From NCBI GenBank assembly GCA_020851235.1, contig JADZDD010000025.1:186001-250000 (forward strand): DNA of 64,000 bases. The letters are read 5' to 3'. Source of the DNA: Burkholderiales bacterium (lineage in GTDB: Bacteria; Pseudomonadota; Gammaproteobacteria; Burkholderiales; Casimicrobiaceae). A program made the position numbers and the translations under genes. The notes beneath the pieces are model-generated. The model was not told where the DNA came from. It searched no databases and saw only the letters and a program-made list of their open reading frames with translations. This document shows positions 55,887-64,000 of the stretch, piece by piece (position 1 is the first letter of the stretch; the number at the start of each line of letters is the position of its first letter).

Positions 55887-56349
55887 GCGCGCAAGCGTCG
55901 GGCGGCGTCGTGCCACCGGGCGGCGCAAGCGCTGCAGCAAACGCGGCGAAGGTTGCAAGATGCGCATCGTCCTCGCCCAGCGCCACGCCACCGCACTCGA
56001 CCCACGCATGCGCTTCGAGCGCTTCGGCGCCGCGCCGTGCGCCAAGGCGCAATTCACAGGCGATGCCCTCGCGTTGCAGCAGCCGCCACAGCACGACCGA
56101 GCGGTGCAGGCAGGCGAGGCGCAGCGGCAGGCGTGCCGCCGCGACGGCGACGAGCCGCGCGATCGCCCGCGCGCGGGCGAGGTCGGGGGGCTCCGCTGTC
56201 ACGCTGCTCTTCGCGGGTTCGCTTGCGGCCGCAGGTCGAAAGCCGGTGGATGCCACGGTGAATCTTGCGTGGACGAGCATCAAAGCCGCACGCACGAGGA
56301 GCTGCCGCTCGGCCCACGACAGCGCGGCGAGGTGGCGCCAGTCACCCAT
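55837..56349 (-). CDS. Lasso peptide B2 leader peptidase (transglutaminase-like)
   Basis: 170 residues from ATG 56349. Cysteine-protease triad candidates: Cys80 in RLACLHRSVVLWRLLQREGI, His114 in EAHAWVE and Asp127 in LGEDD, matching the McjB C-terminal family pattern. It removes the leader after Thr-x. B1 is encoded upstream as a separate gene that overlaps the B2 start by 8 nt, the split-B arrangement. Convergent with the methyltransferase. Confidence 0.92.
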   Translation of the reverse strand: MGDWRHLAALSWAERQLLVRAALMLVHARFTVASTGFRPAAASEPAKSSVTAEPPDLARARAIARLVAVAAARLPLRLACLHRSVVLWRLLQREGIACELRLGARRGAEALEAHAWVECGGVALGEDDAHLATFAAFAAALAPPGGTTPPDACALTPRDPRRARTVSRRN

Positions 56350-56608
56350 CGGTCACGACGACGAGCTTGCGTTTGGCGAGCGTGGCGATGAGGGCATCGA
56401 GGTCGCGGGCGAGGACGTCCTCGGCCACGTCGTAGCGCGCGAGGAGCGCGCCTCGCGCTGCACCCACCTCGCCGTGTGCGGCAAGCGCCTTCCAGAAGTC
56501 GAGGCCGACGTCGTCGAGACCGAAGTACTCGCCGGTCTCGAGATTGAGGAGCACGCCCTCGTCGTCGAGTTCGGTCGAAAGCACCGTGTCGGGGATCGTT
56601 ATTCGCAT
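56342..56608 (-). CDS. Lasso peptide B1, PqqD-like RiPP recognition element
   Basis: 88 residues. Typical PqqD/RRE fold features: three N-terminal strands with DDEGVLLNLETGEYFGLDDV (the L-N-x-x-T-G-x-Y-x-L-x-x-x-G signature) followed by an amphipathic helix pair (FWKALAAHGEVGAARGALLA and LARDLDALIATLAKRKLVVV). It binds the YxxP leader motif and presents the precursor to B2 and the cyclase. Promoter expected in the 141-nt divergent gap shared with the Wza-like gene. Confidence 0.93.
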   Translation of the reverse strand: MRITIPDTVLSTELDDEGVLLNLETGEYFGLDDVGLDFWKALAAHGEVGAARGALLARYDVAEDVLARDLDALIATLAKRKLVVVTDG

Positions 56609-56749
56609 CGCGAAGCGGGAGCGACCGCAGGGTACGCGCGGCCATTTTAGCGCCGCACGCGACGAACGGTACCGCGCCGGGGATGCCTGCCGGCGTCGCG
56701 GCGGTGGAGTGGCGTATCATTTCGCCGACGCTCTCGCTCGGATGCGGCA

Positions 56750-57589
56750 TTGCACGTGATTTGGACCCTTATTCCGTCGAGCCGCGGCACGCGGTGGCGC
56801 CGTTGGCAGGTCGCTACCGCGGTCGTGGTCTTCGCGCTGGCGGGTTCGGTCGCGCACGCACAGGCCGAGGCAGCCGATGCGCCGCCACCGCCGTCGTACG
56901 CGGTCAATGCCCCGGGAAGCCCGATGCTTGCTCCCGTGCCGGCGCCCGGACCGAGCGGGCCCGCGCCGATCGCGGGCAATACGCCGCCGGCAACTCCGTT
57001 GCAGCCGGGGGAGACCGGCCCGCGCGACTACCGGATCGGTGCGCAGGACCTCCTCGAGATCCGCGTCTACGGGATCGACGACCTGAAGCGCGACGTCCGC
57101 GTCAATTCGCGCGGCATGGTGACGTTGCCGCTGATCGGTCCGGTCGAGGTCGGCGGACTCACGAGCGAGGACGCCGAGGCGCTGATCGCGGCGAAGTACG
57201 CCAAGGATTACCTGCAGGATCCGCAGGTCTCGGTGTTCATCAAGGAGTTCACCAGCCAGCGGATCACCGTCGAGGGCGCCGTCGCGCGCCCGGGCATCTA
57301 CCCCATTCGGGGCGACACGACGCTCGTGCAGGCGATCGCGCTTGCTGGAGGGCAGGGGCAGCTGCCCGACCTCAACGAGGTCATGGTGTTCCGTCTCGAG
57401 GCGGGCCAGCGCCGCGCCATCACCTACGACCTCATCAAGATTCGCAGTGGCGAGATCCCGGACCCGAAGCTCGTGAACGAGGATATCGTCGTCGTCAAGC
57501 GCGAGGCCAATCGCGTGGTCCTGCGCGATTCGGTCTTCGGTGACGTGATCAACATCCTCAATCCGATGAATTACCTGCCGCGATGGTGA
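56750..57589 (+). CDS. Wza-like polysaccharide export protein
   Basis: 279 residues if started at TTG 56750; GTG 56756 is an alternative. Signal peptide region VATAVVVFALAGSVAHA; no lipobox Cys is visible. A Pro/Ala-rich linker follows, then the Poly_export domain (DYRIGAQDLLEIRVYGIDDL, VTLPLIGPVEVGGLTSEDAE) and SLBB domain (RITVEGAVARPGIYPI). Forms, in the family, the outer-membrane/periplasmic channel for capsular or exopolysaccharide. Nine nt upstream of the Wzc-like kinase gene. Confidence 0.92.
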   Translation: MHVIWTLIPSSRGTRWRRWQVATAVVVFALAGSVAHAQAEAADAPPPPSYAVNAPGSPMLAPVPAPGPSGPAPIAGNTPPATPLQPGETGPRDYRIGAQDLLEIRVYGIDDLKRDVRVNSRGMVTLPLIGPVEVGGLTSEDAEALIAAKYAKDYLQDPQVSVFIKEFTSQRITVEGAVARPGIYPIRGDTTLVQAIALAGGQGQLPDLNEVMVFRLEAGQRRAITYDLIKIRSGEIPDPKLVNEDIVVVKREANRVVLRDSVFGDVINILNPMNYLPRW

Positions 57590-57598
57590 CCCTCGCCC

Positions 57599-59893
57599 AT
57601 GCCCGACAACGACGCGCCGCGTAATCCGCCCGCCGCCGCCGCCGGAGCGCTGCCGGCTCGACCGTCCACCGCGCTATCGACCTACGTTGCCCCCGCCCTC
57701 GCGCCGGAGATCGACGGCGACGACGACGCGATCCACCTGCGTGACCTGTGGCGCGTCGTCGTCAAGCGCAAGTGGGTGGTGCTCGCCGTGCTGGTCATCG
57801 TCGTCCTCACGGGACTTGCCGCGACGATGATGGCGACACCGATCTATCGCTCTTCGATCACGCTCAAGATCGAGCGCGAGGCGAGCAAGATCGTCGACTT
57901 CAAGGGAGCGCCGGTCGAGCCGCAGGAATACGGCGACATCGATTTCTATCGCACGCAGTACGAGCTCCTGAAGAGCCGGTCGCTCGCCGAGCGCGTCGTG
58001 CGCCAACTCGATCTCAAGCAGCGTTCCGCGGCAACGCCCGAGCCCACGACGCCGTGGTGGAGCAAGCTCGGCGCGGCGCTCTTCCCGCGCTCGGGTGATG
58101 CACCGGCAGATGCGTCCGAGGAGCCCTCACCCACCGCGGCCGACGGCGATGCCGCGGCCGTCGGCGCGTTCATGGGCTCGCTCACCGTCGAGCCGGTGCG
58201 CAATTCGCGGCTCGTGCGCGTGCTCTTCGACTCGCCTGATCGTGAGCTCGCCGCCGAGGCGCTGAATGCACTTGCGCAGAACTTCATCGCGCTGTCGCTC
58301 GAGCGGCGCTTCGATGCGTCGTCGTACGCCAAGGCGTTCCTCGAGGAGAAGCTCGCGCAGACCAAGGCGAAGCTGGAGGAATCCGAGCGCGCGCTCGTCG
58401 CCTTCCAGCGCGAGCAGCAGATCATCAACGTCGACGACAAGCAGAACGTCCTCGCGCAGACGCTCGGGGCGTACAACGCGACGGCGGCGAAGGTCGGCGA
58501 GGAACGCATGCGGGCCGAGGCGCTGTACCGGGAGTTTCGCGACAACCCCGCGTCGTCGCCGCAGATGCTCGACAACAAGGCGATGTCGGCGCTGCGCGAG
58601 CAGCGCACGAAACTGCAGGTCGAATACCAGGACCTCTCCCGCATCTACAAACCCGCGTTTCCGAAGATGCAACAGCTCGCGGCGGCGATCGAGGAGGTGG
58701 ACAAGAAGATCGCCGAGGAGACCGATCTTGCACGCCGCTCGATCGAAGGGAGCTACAAGGCCGCGGTGCAGCAAGAGGCCGCCGTCAAGACCAAGCTCGA
58801 CCAGGCGAAGAAGGACATGCTCGACCTGCAGGGGCGCAGCATCCGTTTCGGGATCCTGAAGCGCGAGGTCGACACCAATCGTTCGCTCTACGACGGCCTG
58901 TTGCAGCGGCTGAAGGAGGTTGGCGTCGAGGCGGGCGTGGGCACCAACAACGTCTCGGTCGTCGACCCGGCGATCGTCGCGCGCGCGCCGTACAAGCCCA
59001 ACCTCAGGCTCAATCTGCAACTCGCCGGCGCCCTGGGGCTCCTCCTGGGCATCGGGCTCGCGTTCTTCCTCGAGTATCTCGACGACACGATGCAGCGTCC
59101 CGACGACATGGAGCGCATCGCGCGCCTGCCGGTGCTGGGCGTCATTCCGCTCGTGAAGCAGCGCAAGGCGTCGCGCGAGCCTCCCTTGGCGCTGCAGGCG
59201 CATACCGATGCCCGCTCGACGTTTGCCGAGGCGTATCGCTCGATGCGTACCGCGCTGCAGTTCTCCACGCGCGAGGGCGCACCGCATCAGCTCGTCGTGA
59301 CGAGTACGGGGACCGCCGAGGGCAAGTCGACGACCGCGGTCGCGCTCGCCATCAACTTCGCGCAGATCGGCCAGGCGACGCTGTTGATCGACGCCGACCT
59401 GCGCAATCCCTCGCTGCATGCGATGCTGGGGCTCGACAACAGTCGTGGCCTGTCCAATTACCTCTCGGGGGATCTGCCGGCGTTGAGCGTCGTGCGCATC
59501 ACGACGATCCCCAATCTGTACGCGATCCCCGCAGGCCCGCTGCCGCCCAACCCGGTCGAGCTCCTGTCGGGTCCGAAGATGCTCGGGCTGCTCTCCGACC
59601 TCGAGCGGCGCTTCCCGTCGATCGTGCTCGATTCGCCGCCGGTGCTGGGGCTCGCCGATGCGCTCGTGCTCGGCAATCAGGTGGGGTCGATGGTGTTCGT
59701 CGTCGCGGCCGGGTCGACCCGCAAGGCGCACATGCGCGCGGCGCTGAAGCGACTGCGCCAGGCAAGCGTGACGCCGATCGGTGCGGTGATGACGAAGGTG
59801 GACATGCGCGACGGACGTTACGGCTACGAAAGCGCGTACTACTACTATCGGAGCACGAACGACGCTCCGAAGCTCGCGCGGAGTCCCGCCTGA
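57599..59893 (+). CDS. Wzz/Wzc-like tyrosine autokinase for polysaccharide chain export
   Basis: 764 residues. N-terminal Wzz domain with two membrane segments (WVVLAVLVIVVLTGLAATMM and LQLAGALGLLLGIGLAFFL) bracketing a long periplasmic coiled coil. The C-terminal BY-kinase has Walker A TSTGTAEGKSTTAVAL near residue 570, Walker A' LLIDADLRNPSLHAMLG, Walker B SIVLDSPPVL, and a terminal tyrosine cluster (Tyr741, Tyr743, Tyr747-750). It regulates polymer length and export. The partner phosphatase is not in the window. Confidence 0.95.
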   Translation: MPDNDAPRNPPAAAAGALPARPSTALSTYVAPALAPEIDGDDDAIHLRDLWRVVVKRKWVVLAVLVIVVLTGLAATMMATPIYRSSITLKIEREASKIVDFKGAPVEPQEYGDIDFYRTQYELLKSRSLAERVVRQLDLKQRSAATPEPTTPWWSKLGAALFPRSGDAPADASEEPSPTAADGDAAAVGAFMGSLTVEPVRNSRLVRVLFDSPDRELAAEALNALAQNFIALSLERRFDASSYAKAFLEEKLAQTKAKLEESERALVAFQREQQIINVDDKQNVLAQTLGAYNATAAKVGEERMRAEALYREFRDNPASSPQMLDNKAMSALREQRTKLQVEYQDLSRIYKPAFPKMQQLAAAIEEVDKKIAEETDLARRSIEGSYKAAVQQEAAVKTKLDQAKKDMLDLQGRSIRFGILKREVDTNRSLYDGLLQRLKEVGVEAGVGTNNVSVVDPAIVARAPYKPNLRLNLQLAGALGLLLGIGLAFFLEYLDDTMQRPDDMERIARLPVLGVIPLVKQRKASREPPLALQAHTDARSTFAEAYRSMRTALQFSTREGAPHQLVVTSTGTAEGKSTTAVALAINFAQIGQATLLIDADLRNPSLHAMLGLDNSRGLSNYLSGDLPALSVVRITTIPNLYAIPAGPLPPNPVELLSGPKMLGLLSDLERRFPSIVLDSPPVLGLADALVLGNQVGSMVFVVAAGSTRKAHMRAALKRLRQASVTPIGAVMTKVDMRDGRYGYESAYYYYRSTNDAPKLARSPA

Positions 59894-59951
59894 TGTCGAC
59901 CGCGGCGAGTCGTGCGCCGACGGGGTTCGCGCCGCGCATCCGGGAGCGGGC

Positions 59952-61667
59952 ATGCCGGCAAGCTCGTCCGCGGACCTGACGGCGCGCCTGCTGCTGCGCT
60001 ACGCGAGCGAGCCGTCGCGCTATCGCATCGAGGCGACGGGCGCCGACACCTCGCTCGTCGACACCGACGTCGTGATCCGGCTCGCGCTCGGGCGCGATGT
60101 GGCGCTTGCTGACGCGGCGACGACCGCCGCGGGCTTCGGCGCGCTGCGCGCGGCGGCGATCCGCTACATGCGCGAGGTGTTCTTCCGGGCCGACGCGTCG
60201 CCGTACCAGACGCTGGGGCTCGCGCGCGACGCCTCGCCGGAGACGATCCGCGAGCGCTTCCGGCTCGTCATGCTCCTCGTTCACCCCGACCGGCAACAGC
60301 CGGGCGCGGCCTGGCCCGGGACCTGTGCGGCGCAGGCCAACCACGCCTACGCGATCCTGCGTGATCCGCAGGCTCGGGCCGCCTTCGACCGCGAGGAGAG
60401 CGCCCGCGAGGCGGCGGCGCAGGCGGCGCGGGAGGCTGCCGCCGCGAAGGCGCGCCCGCCGGCCGGGGCGCCCGCGGGGCGCACCGTCCTCGTTCGGCAG
60501 TGGCGGCCACCGCCGCCGCGGCAGGTCTTGCCCGAATGGCTGACGGCGAGCGTCGGGGGCTGGGTGCGCGCGCACCCCGCGGGGGCCGCCTTCGCCGTGC
60601 TTGGCGCGAGCGCCGTTCTGGTCATGGGGGGCGTTGCGTTGTGGGAGACCGAGTCGGCGTCGCTCGTGCGTGCGCCGCGGCCGCCCGCGGCGGTCGCCAA
60701 CGCACCGGTACCCGGGATCACGCCACAAGCGGCATCGGCTGCGGCGGAGGCGCCGGACGTGGTCCCTCCCGAGGCGCCGGTCGTTGCTGCGTCGACCGCA
60801 GCGTCGACCGAAGCGGCGAGCGCACCGTTCGCCGCGCCACCTACCGCGCCCCCGACCCCTGCGCCGGCCATGCCCCCGACCGCCGCGCCGCCCCGCGCGC
60901 CCCCGATCGCGGCGCCGGCCATGCCCCCGACCGCCGCGCCGCCCACCGTGCCCCCGACCTCTGCGGCGACCATGCCCCCGACCGCCGCGCCAGCGATGCT
61001 GCCGACTCATCGAGTCCCGGCCGAAGCGCACGCGGCGCCTCGCGTTCGCGCCGTCGCCGTGTCCCCGATGGCGGTACCGGCACCGGCGCCGGCGCGGATA
61101 CCGGCACCGGTCCCGATCCAGACTCCGACGCTCGCCGTTCCCGCTCCGGCGGCGGCCCCGCCGATGCCGCGGCCCGCCGCAGCTTCGGCGCGGGTGGCAG
61201 CGATCGATGTGGCGACGGCGCCCGCTGCGGCGCATGCGTCGGCCATGGCGACACCCTCGGCCATGGCGACACCCTCGGCCATGGCGGCGGCGGGGCAAGC
61301 GCCCACCTCCGAGGAGATCGAGACGTTCTTCGCCCGCTTCATCGCGGCCTACGAGGGCGGTCGGGCCGACGTCGTCGCCTCGATGTTCCATCCGGACGCG
61401 CAGGTCAACGAGCGGTCGGGACGCGCCGCGATTCGTGATGAGTACGATGCGGTCTTTCGCGAATCGGCGTGGCGCCGGATGCAGATCACGCGCATCCATT
61501 GGCGGCGCACGGGCGACGCCGCGCGGGCGCAGGGCGAAGCCGTGGTCACGATCGGCTGGCGCGACGGACGCGAAGTCGTGCGGCGCTTTCCGATCGACCT
61601 CGCGCTCGTGCACAGCGACGGGCGCGTGGTGATCATGCACCTCATGCGCGGTCCGAGCGCGCCGTGA
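59952..61667 (+). CDS. J-domain protein with Pro/Ala-rich linker and SnoaL-like end
   Basis: 571 residues. J domain around residues 75-145 with intact HPD (MLLVHPDRQQ). A single membrane segment follows (AGAAFAVLGASAVLVMGGVAL, near 215-235), then about 200 residues of Ala/Pro/Met-rich repeats, then a SnoaL-like fold near the end (EEIETFFARFIAAYEGGR, DVVASMFHPDAQVNERSGR). Likely a membrane-anchored Hsp70 co-chaperone linked to the EPS locus; J-domain proteins occur in such betaproteobacterial loci, but the client is unknown. Stop and next start overlap by one base. Confidence 0.8.
   Translation: MPASSSADLTARLLLRYASEPSRYRIEATGADTSLVDTDVVIRLALGRDVALADAATTAAGFGALRAAAIRYMREVFFRADASPYQTLGLARDASPETIRERFRLVMLLVHPDRQQPGAAWPGTCAAQANHAYAILRDPQARAAFDREESAREAAAQAAREAAAAKARPPAGAPAGRTVLVRQWRPPPPRQVLPEWLTASVGGWVRAHPAGAAFAVLGASAVLVMGGVALWETESASLVRAPRPPAAVANAPVPGITPQAASAAAEAPDVVPPEAPVVAASTAASTEAASAPFAAPPTAPPTPAPAMPPTAAPPRAPPIAAPAMPPTAAPPTVPPTSAATMPPTAAPAMLPTHRVPAEAHAAPRVRAVAVSPMAVPAPAPARIPAPVPIQTPTLAVPAPAAAPPMPRPAAASARVAAIDVATAPAAAHASAMATPSAMATPSAMAAAGQAPTSEEIETFFARFIAAYEGGRADVVASMFHPDAQVNERSGRAAIRDEYDAVFRESAWRRMQITRIHWRRTGDAARAQGEAVVTIGWRDGREVVRRFPIDLALVHSDGRVVIMHLMRGPSAP
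60862..60994 (+). repeat. In-frame minisatellite coding Pro/Ala repeats
   Basis: About three imperfect units built on GCCATGCCCCCGACCGCCGC, each coding A-M-P-P-T-A-A-P and spacer. A second small tandem (ATGGCGACACCCTCGGCC, two full copies and a partial one) occurs at 61244-61282. Both stay in frame and form the low-complexity linker of the J-domain protein. Confidence 0.7.
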
Positions 61668-62881
61668 TGGATGCGACCCGGAACACGGCGGCGCAGGCGT
61701 GGACCGTGGTCGCCATCGGCGTCGCGCTCGCGCTCGCGTGGTGGGTGATCGTCGCCGCGAACGAGGCGTGGCGCGAAGGCGGTCGCGCCCTCGTCCTCGG
61801 ACGCGATACCACCGAGGGCGGTGACGCCTCACCGCTGGCGCGTTGGCGCGCGCAGGTCGCGCGCAACCCGACCGACGCCGTCGCGTTGCTCGCGCTCGGC
61901 CGGGCGCGCGAAGCGCAGGGTGACATCGAAGGTGCGCGGTCCGCGATCGACCGCGCACTGCAACTCGCACCCGCCGACCGGGTGGCGTTGATCGAGGGTG
62001 CGGCGTTTCATGCCCGCACCGGCGACGCGGCCGGGGCGCTCGCGCGCCTGCGGCGGGTCGCCGATCTGCATCCGGATGCGTATACGCTCGTGTGGCCCGT
62101 GTTCACGACGGCCCTCGACGACGCTCGCCATACGGAGTTCTTCGTCGGCGTGGCGGGCGAGAACCCGCAGTGGTGGCCGGCGTTCTTCGCGCACGCCTGC
62201 GCCGCGGCGACGAGCACCGGTGCGCTCGAGCGAGTCTTCGCCGTGCGCGCGGCGGCGGGGAAGGCCAGCGCCGACGAGCGACGCTGCTTCATCGGCCGCC
62301 TGCAGCGCGAAGGCCGCTGGTCGAGCGCGTACCAGGCGTGGCTCAACAGCCTCCCGCCCGCGGCGCGGCAGCACGTCGGCTACGTCTACAACGGTGATTT
62401 CGAGCAAGCGCCGTCGAATCTGGGGTTCGACTGGGTCGTCGCCCGCCAGGGTGGCGTCGTCGTCGAAACCGGGCGCGCTGCCGGTGCGGCCGGTCGCGCG
62501 CTCCACGTCGAACTCCTCGACAAGCGCTGGACGGGGCCCCCGATCCAGCAGACGCTCGTTCTCGTCCCAGGTCGCTACCGCTTCGAGGGGCGCGGCCGCG
62601 TCGAGCGGCTGGAGAGCTGGCTCGGCCTGCAGTGGGGCGTCTACTGCGTGGATGCCGGGGAGGCGACGCCGCGGCAACTCGCGCACACCCGTCGTTTTGC
62701 CGGATCGTCCGGGTGGGTCGACTGGAGCGAGGATTTCACCGTCCCGCGCGACTGTCCGGTCCAGCGCCTGCGGCTCGAACTCGCCAATCTGCGCGAAGGT
62801 GTGGCAGCGCCAGGCAATGTGGCGGCACGGCTGTCGGGCGACCTGTGGTTCGACGGGCTCAGGATCCGCGGGCTTGACTAG
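61667..62881 (+). CDS. Membrane-anchored TPR protein of the EPS locus
   Basis: 404 residues. One N-terminal membrane segment (VVAIGVALALAWWVIVAA) followed by TPR-like helices (NPTDAVALLALGRAREAQGD, ALQLAPADRVALIEGAAFHA). The C-terminal 170 residues (YVYNGDFEQAPSNLGFDWVV, LVPGRYRFEGRGRVERL) look like a beta-sandwich carbohydrate-binding type module; this is impression, not a recognised motif. Coupled to the upstream J-domain gene. Probably scaffolds polysaccharide assembly at the periplasmic face. Confidence 0.65.
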   Translation: MDATRNTAAQAWTVVAIGVALALAWWVIVAANEAWREGGRALVLGRDTTEGGDASPLARWRAQVARNPTDAVALLALGRAREAQGDIEGARSAIDRALQLAPADRVALIEGAAFHARTGDAAGALARLRRVADLHPDAYTLVWPVFTTALDDARHTEFFVGVAGENPQWWPAFFAHACAAATSTGALERVFAVRAAAGKASADERRCFIGRLQREGRWSSAYQAWLNSLPPAARQHVGYVYNGDFEQAPSNLGFDWVVARQGGVVVETGRAAGAAGRALHVELLDKRWTGPPIQQTLVLVPGRYRFEGRGRVERLESWLGLQWGVYCVDAGEATPRQLAHTRRFAGSSGWVDWSEDFTVPRDCPVQRLRLELANLREGVAAPGNVAARLSGDLWFDGLRIRGLD

Positions 62882-62956
62882 AGCCCGCCGACCGAGGGGA
62901 TAATGACGGTGGCGCCATCGAAGTGGCTGCCGCTGCCGTACACGCCAGGAACGCTG

Positions 62957-63403
62957 ATGAAGCTGCGCAGTTCGCTCGTGATCGTCGTGGGAGCCATCGC
63001 CGCATGGGCAGCGGGGCCCGCGCTCGCGCAGGACAAGACCGTCGCGCAACTCACCAACGTCGAAGGCAACGTGATGGTGAGCCAGGGTGACGGCATGGTG
63101 GCGGCGGTGAGCGGGCAGCGCGTGGCATCCGGCACGCGCGTCATCACGCTGGCCGGTGGCAAGGTCGTCATCGACTACGACGTCGGCTGCGACATCTCGC
63201 TCAAGGAAAACCAGCGTTTCACGGTGCGTACCGGCGAGTGCGCGGCACTGCTGGGCGAGGTGACGACCATCGTCCCGGGCAGCACCGCGCTCATGGCCGC
63301 GGGACTGTCGGTTCCGCAGTTCCTGGCCGGCGCGCTCATCGGGGCCGGTCTTGTCTACGCGACCTACGATCGCCACTGCGCCGAACAGGCCAGTCCGAAC
63401 TGA
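62957..63403 (+). CDS. Small FecR-like exported protein
   Basis: 148 residues from ATG 62957, chosen because it places a clear signal peptide (KLRSSLVIVVGAIAAWAAG, cut near ALAQ) at the N terminus and has AGGAACG upstream; the frame is open further back. The mature part has NVEGNVMVSQGDGMVAAVSG and GTRVITLAGGKVVIDYDVGC, resembling the FecR periplasmic beta domain, then a hydrophobic end (FLAGALIGAGLVYATY). Recurrent partner of EPS ligase genes; role unknown. Confidence 0.7.
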   Translation: MKLRSSLVIVVGAIAAWAAGPALAQDKTVAQLTNVEGNVMVSQGDGMVAAVSGQRVASGTRVITLAGGKVVIDYDVGCDISLKENQRFTVRTGECAALLGEVTTIVPGSTALMAAGLSVPQFLAGALIGAGLVYATYDRHCAEQASPN

Positions 63404-63429
63404 CCGACGTCACCCCCGCGCATGCAAGC

Positions 63430-64000
63430 GTGAAGGCGGAGCCCGCGGGCTCGGTCTTTGCGTGGGCGCTCATCGTTTTCGTCGTCGCCGCGCCGCTTGC
63501 CAAGGGCGGTAACCGCGCGCTTCCCCTGGCGGGCCTCGAACTCGCGGCGATCGGCTTCCTGCTCGCTCTCGCGCTGCGCCACGTGCGGCGTCAGGCGTAT
63601 GCGCCGCTGCCGCGGCTTTTCGTCGCCGCGCTCGTGCTCAGCGCGACGTATCCGCTGCTGCAACTCGTGCCGCTTCCCGCCGCGTGGTGGCAGGCGCTGC
63701 CGGGGCACGCGCCGTACGCCGCCGTGATCGACACACTTGCCGGTGTCGCCGACGGCTCGCAGTGGCGGCCGATTTCGCTCGTGCCGGCGGCGACACGTTA
63801 CGGCTGGCTCGCGCTGTTGCCTCCCTTTGCTGCGCTGCTTGCGGTGCGTGCGCTCGCACCCGCGCAGGTGGTGGGTCTCCTCGTCGCGATGACCATCGTC
63901 GCCGGAGTCGAAGGACTCGTCGGGTTGCTGCAGGTGGTCACCGGCGATGGCTCGATCCTCCATCTCGGCCATCGCGACACGTTTGGCACGGCGACCGGCA
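63430..64000 (+). CDS. O-antigen ligase-like polymerase/ligase (5' part only)
   Basis: About 190 residues are visible before the window ends; GTG 63430 is the assumed start (CTG 63400 is possible). Several hydrophobic segments (VFAWALIVFVVAAPLAKGG; LFVAALVLSATYPLLQLVPL) and the characteristic WQALPGHAPYAAV-type loop of Wzy_C/WaaL proteins that join or polymerise undecaprenyl-linked glycans. The catalytic periplasmic loop lies outside the window. Confidence 0.72.
   Translation, partial: MKAEPAGSVFAWALIVFVVAAPLAKGGNRALPLAGLELAAIGFLLALALRHVRRQAYAPLPRLFVAALVLSATYPLLQLVPLPAAWWQALPGHAPYAAVIDTLAGVADGSQWRPISLVPAATRYGWLALLPPFAALLAVRALAPAQVVGLLVAMTIVAGVEGLVGLLQVVTGDGSILHLGHRDTFGTATG

Noticed and set aside
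56750-64000. Exosortase/PEP-CTERM system
   Set aside because: The gene order is reminiscent of exosortase-linked EPS loci, but no exosortase or PEP-CTERM protein is visible in the window.

Overview
The window is GC-rich, densely coded chromosome that looks betaproteobacterial: a type IV pilus pilB-pilC-pilD run, a CcsA-like membrane protein divergent from ffh, and the rpsP-rimM-trmD-rplS operon. The placement rests on gene order and protein character, since no database search was possible. There are no tRNA, rRNA or CRISPR features and no gene-free stretch above about 300 bases.

Layout. (1) 1-10.7 kb is housekeeping: pilD (partial), pilC, pilB, a cytochrome c assembly-type protein, ffh, rpsP, rimM, trmD, rplS and a J-like/RDD/TPR membrane protein. 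(2) 10.7-47.7 kb is a large surface-polysaccharide locus. A nucleotide-sugar block (UDP-GlcNAc dehydrogenase and UDP-HexNAc(A) 4-epimerase of TviB/TviC type, a MraY/WecA-like initiating transferase, a UDP-xylose-synthase-like SDR) comes first. Then follows a visibly less GC-rich insert-like block in which four asparagine-synthetase-type amidotransferases alternate with glycosyltransferases, methyltransferases and a Wzy-like polymerase. An IS630-type element sits inside it, in a broken FkbM methyltransferase. After that come a dTDP-aminosugar pair (WxcM-like, FdtB-like), a Wzx-like flippase, a fused dehydrogenase/oxidoreductase, WecB, a heparinase II/III-family protein, a WbuB-like glycosyltransferase and a YdcF-like protein. 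Toxin-antitoxin genes (MqsRA remnant, BrnTA, HigBA) and REP-like palindromes lie in the gaps.

(3) 48.7-56.6 kb is the standout: a complete lasso-peptide type RiPP cluster. It has an ABC exporter, a nucleotidyltransferase-fold protein, an HPr-kinase-like protein, an asparagine-synthetase-like cyclase whose glutaminase cysteine is replaced, two tandem unannotated-size precursor peptides with the same leader motif, a methyltransferase translationally coupled to the second precursor, a B2 transglutaminase-like leader protease and a B1 PqqD-like leader-binding protein. The two predicted cores share K-[S/T]-G and an Asp eight residues after the leader Thr, but lack the usual Gly at core position 1.

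(4) 56.7-64.0 kb starts a second exopolysaccharide block: Wza-like export protein, Wzz/Wzc-like tyrosine autokinase, a J-domain protein, a TPR protein, a small FecR-like exported protein and an O-antigen-ligase-like protein cut by the window end.

Together the polysaccharide genes predict a polymer containing N-acetylhexosaminuronic acid that may be amidated by the AsnB-like enzymes. The lasso cluster predicts two related, probably modified, exported peptides.
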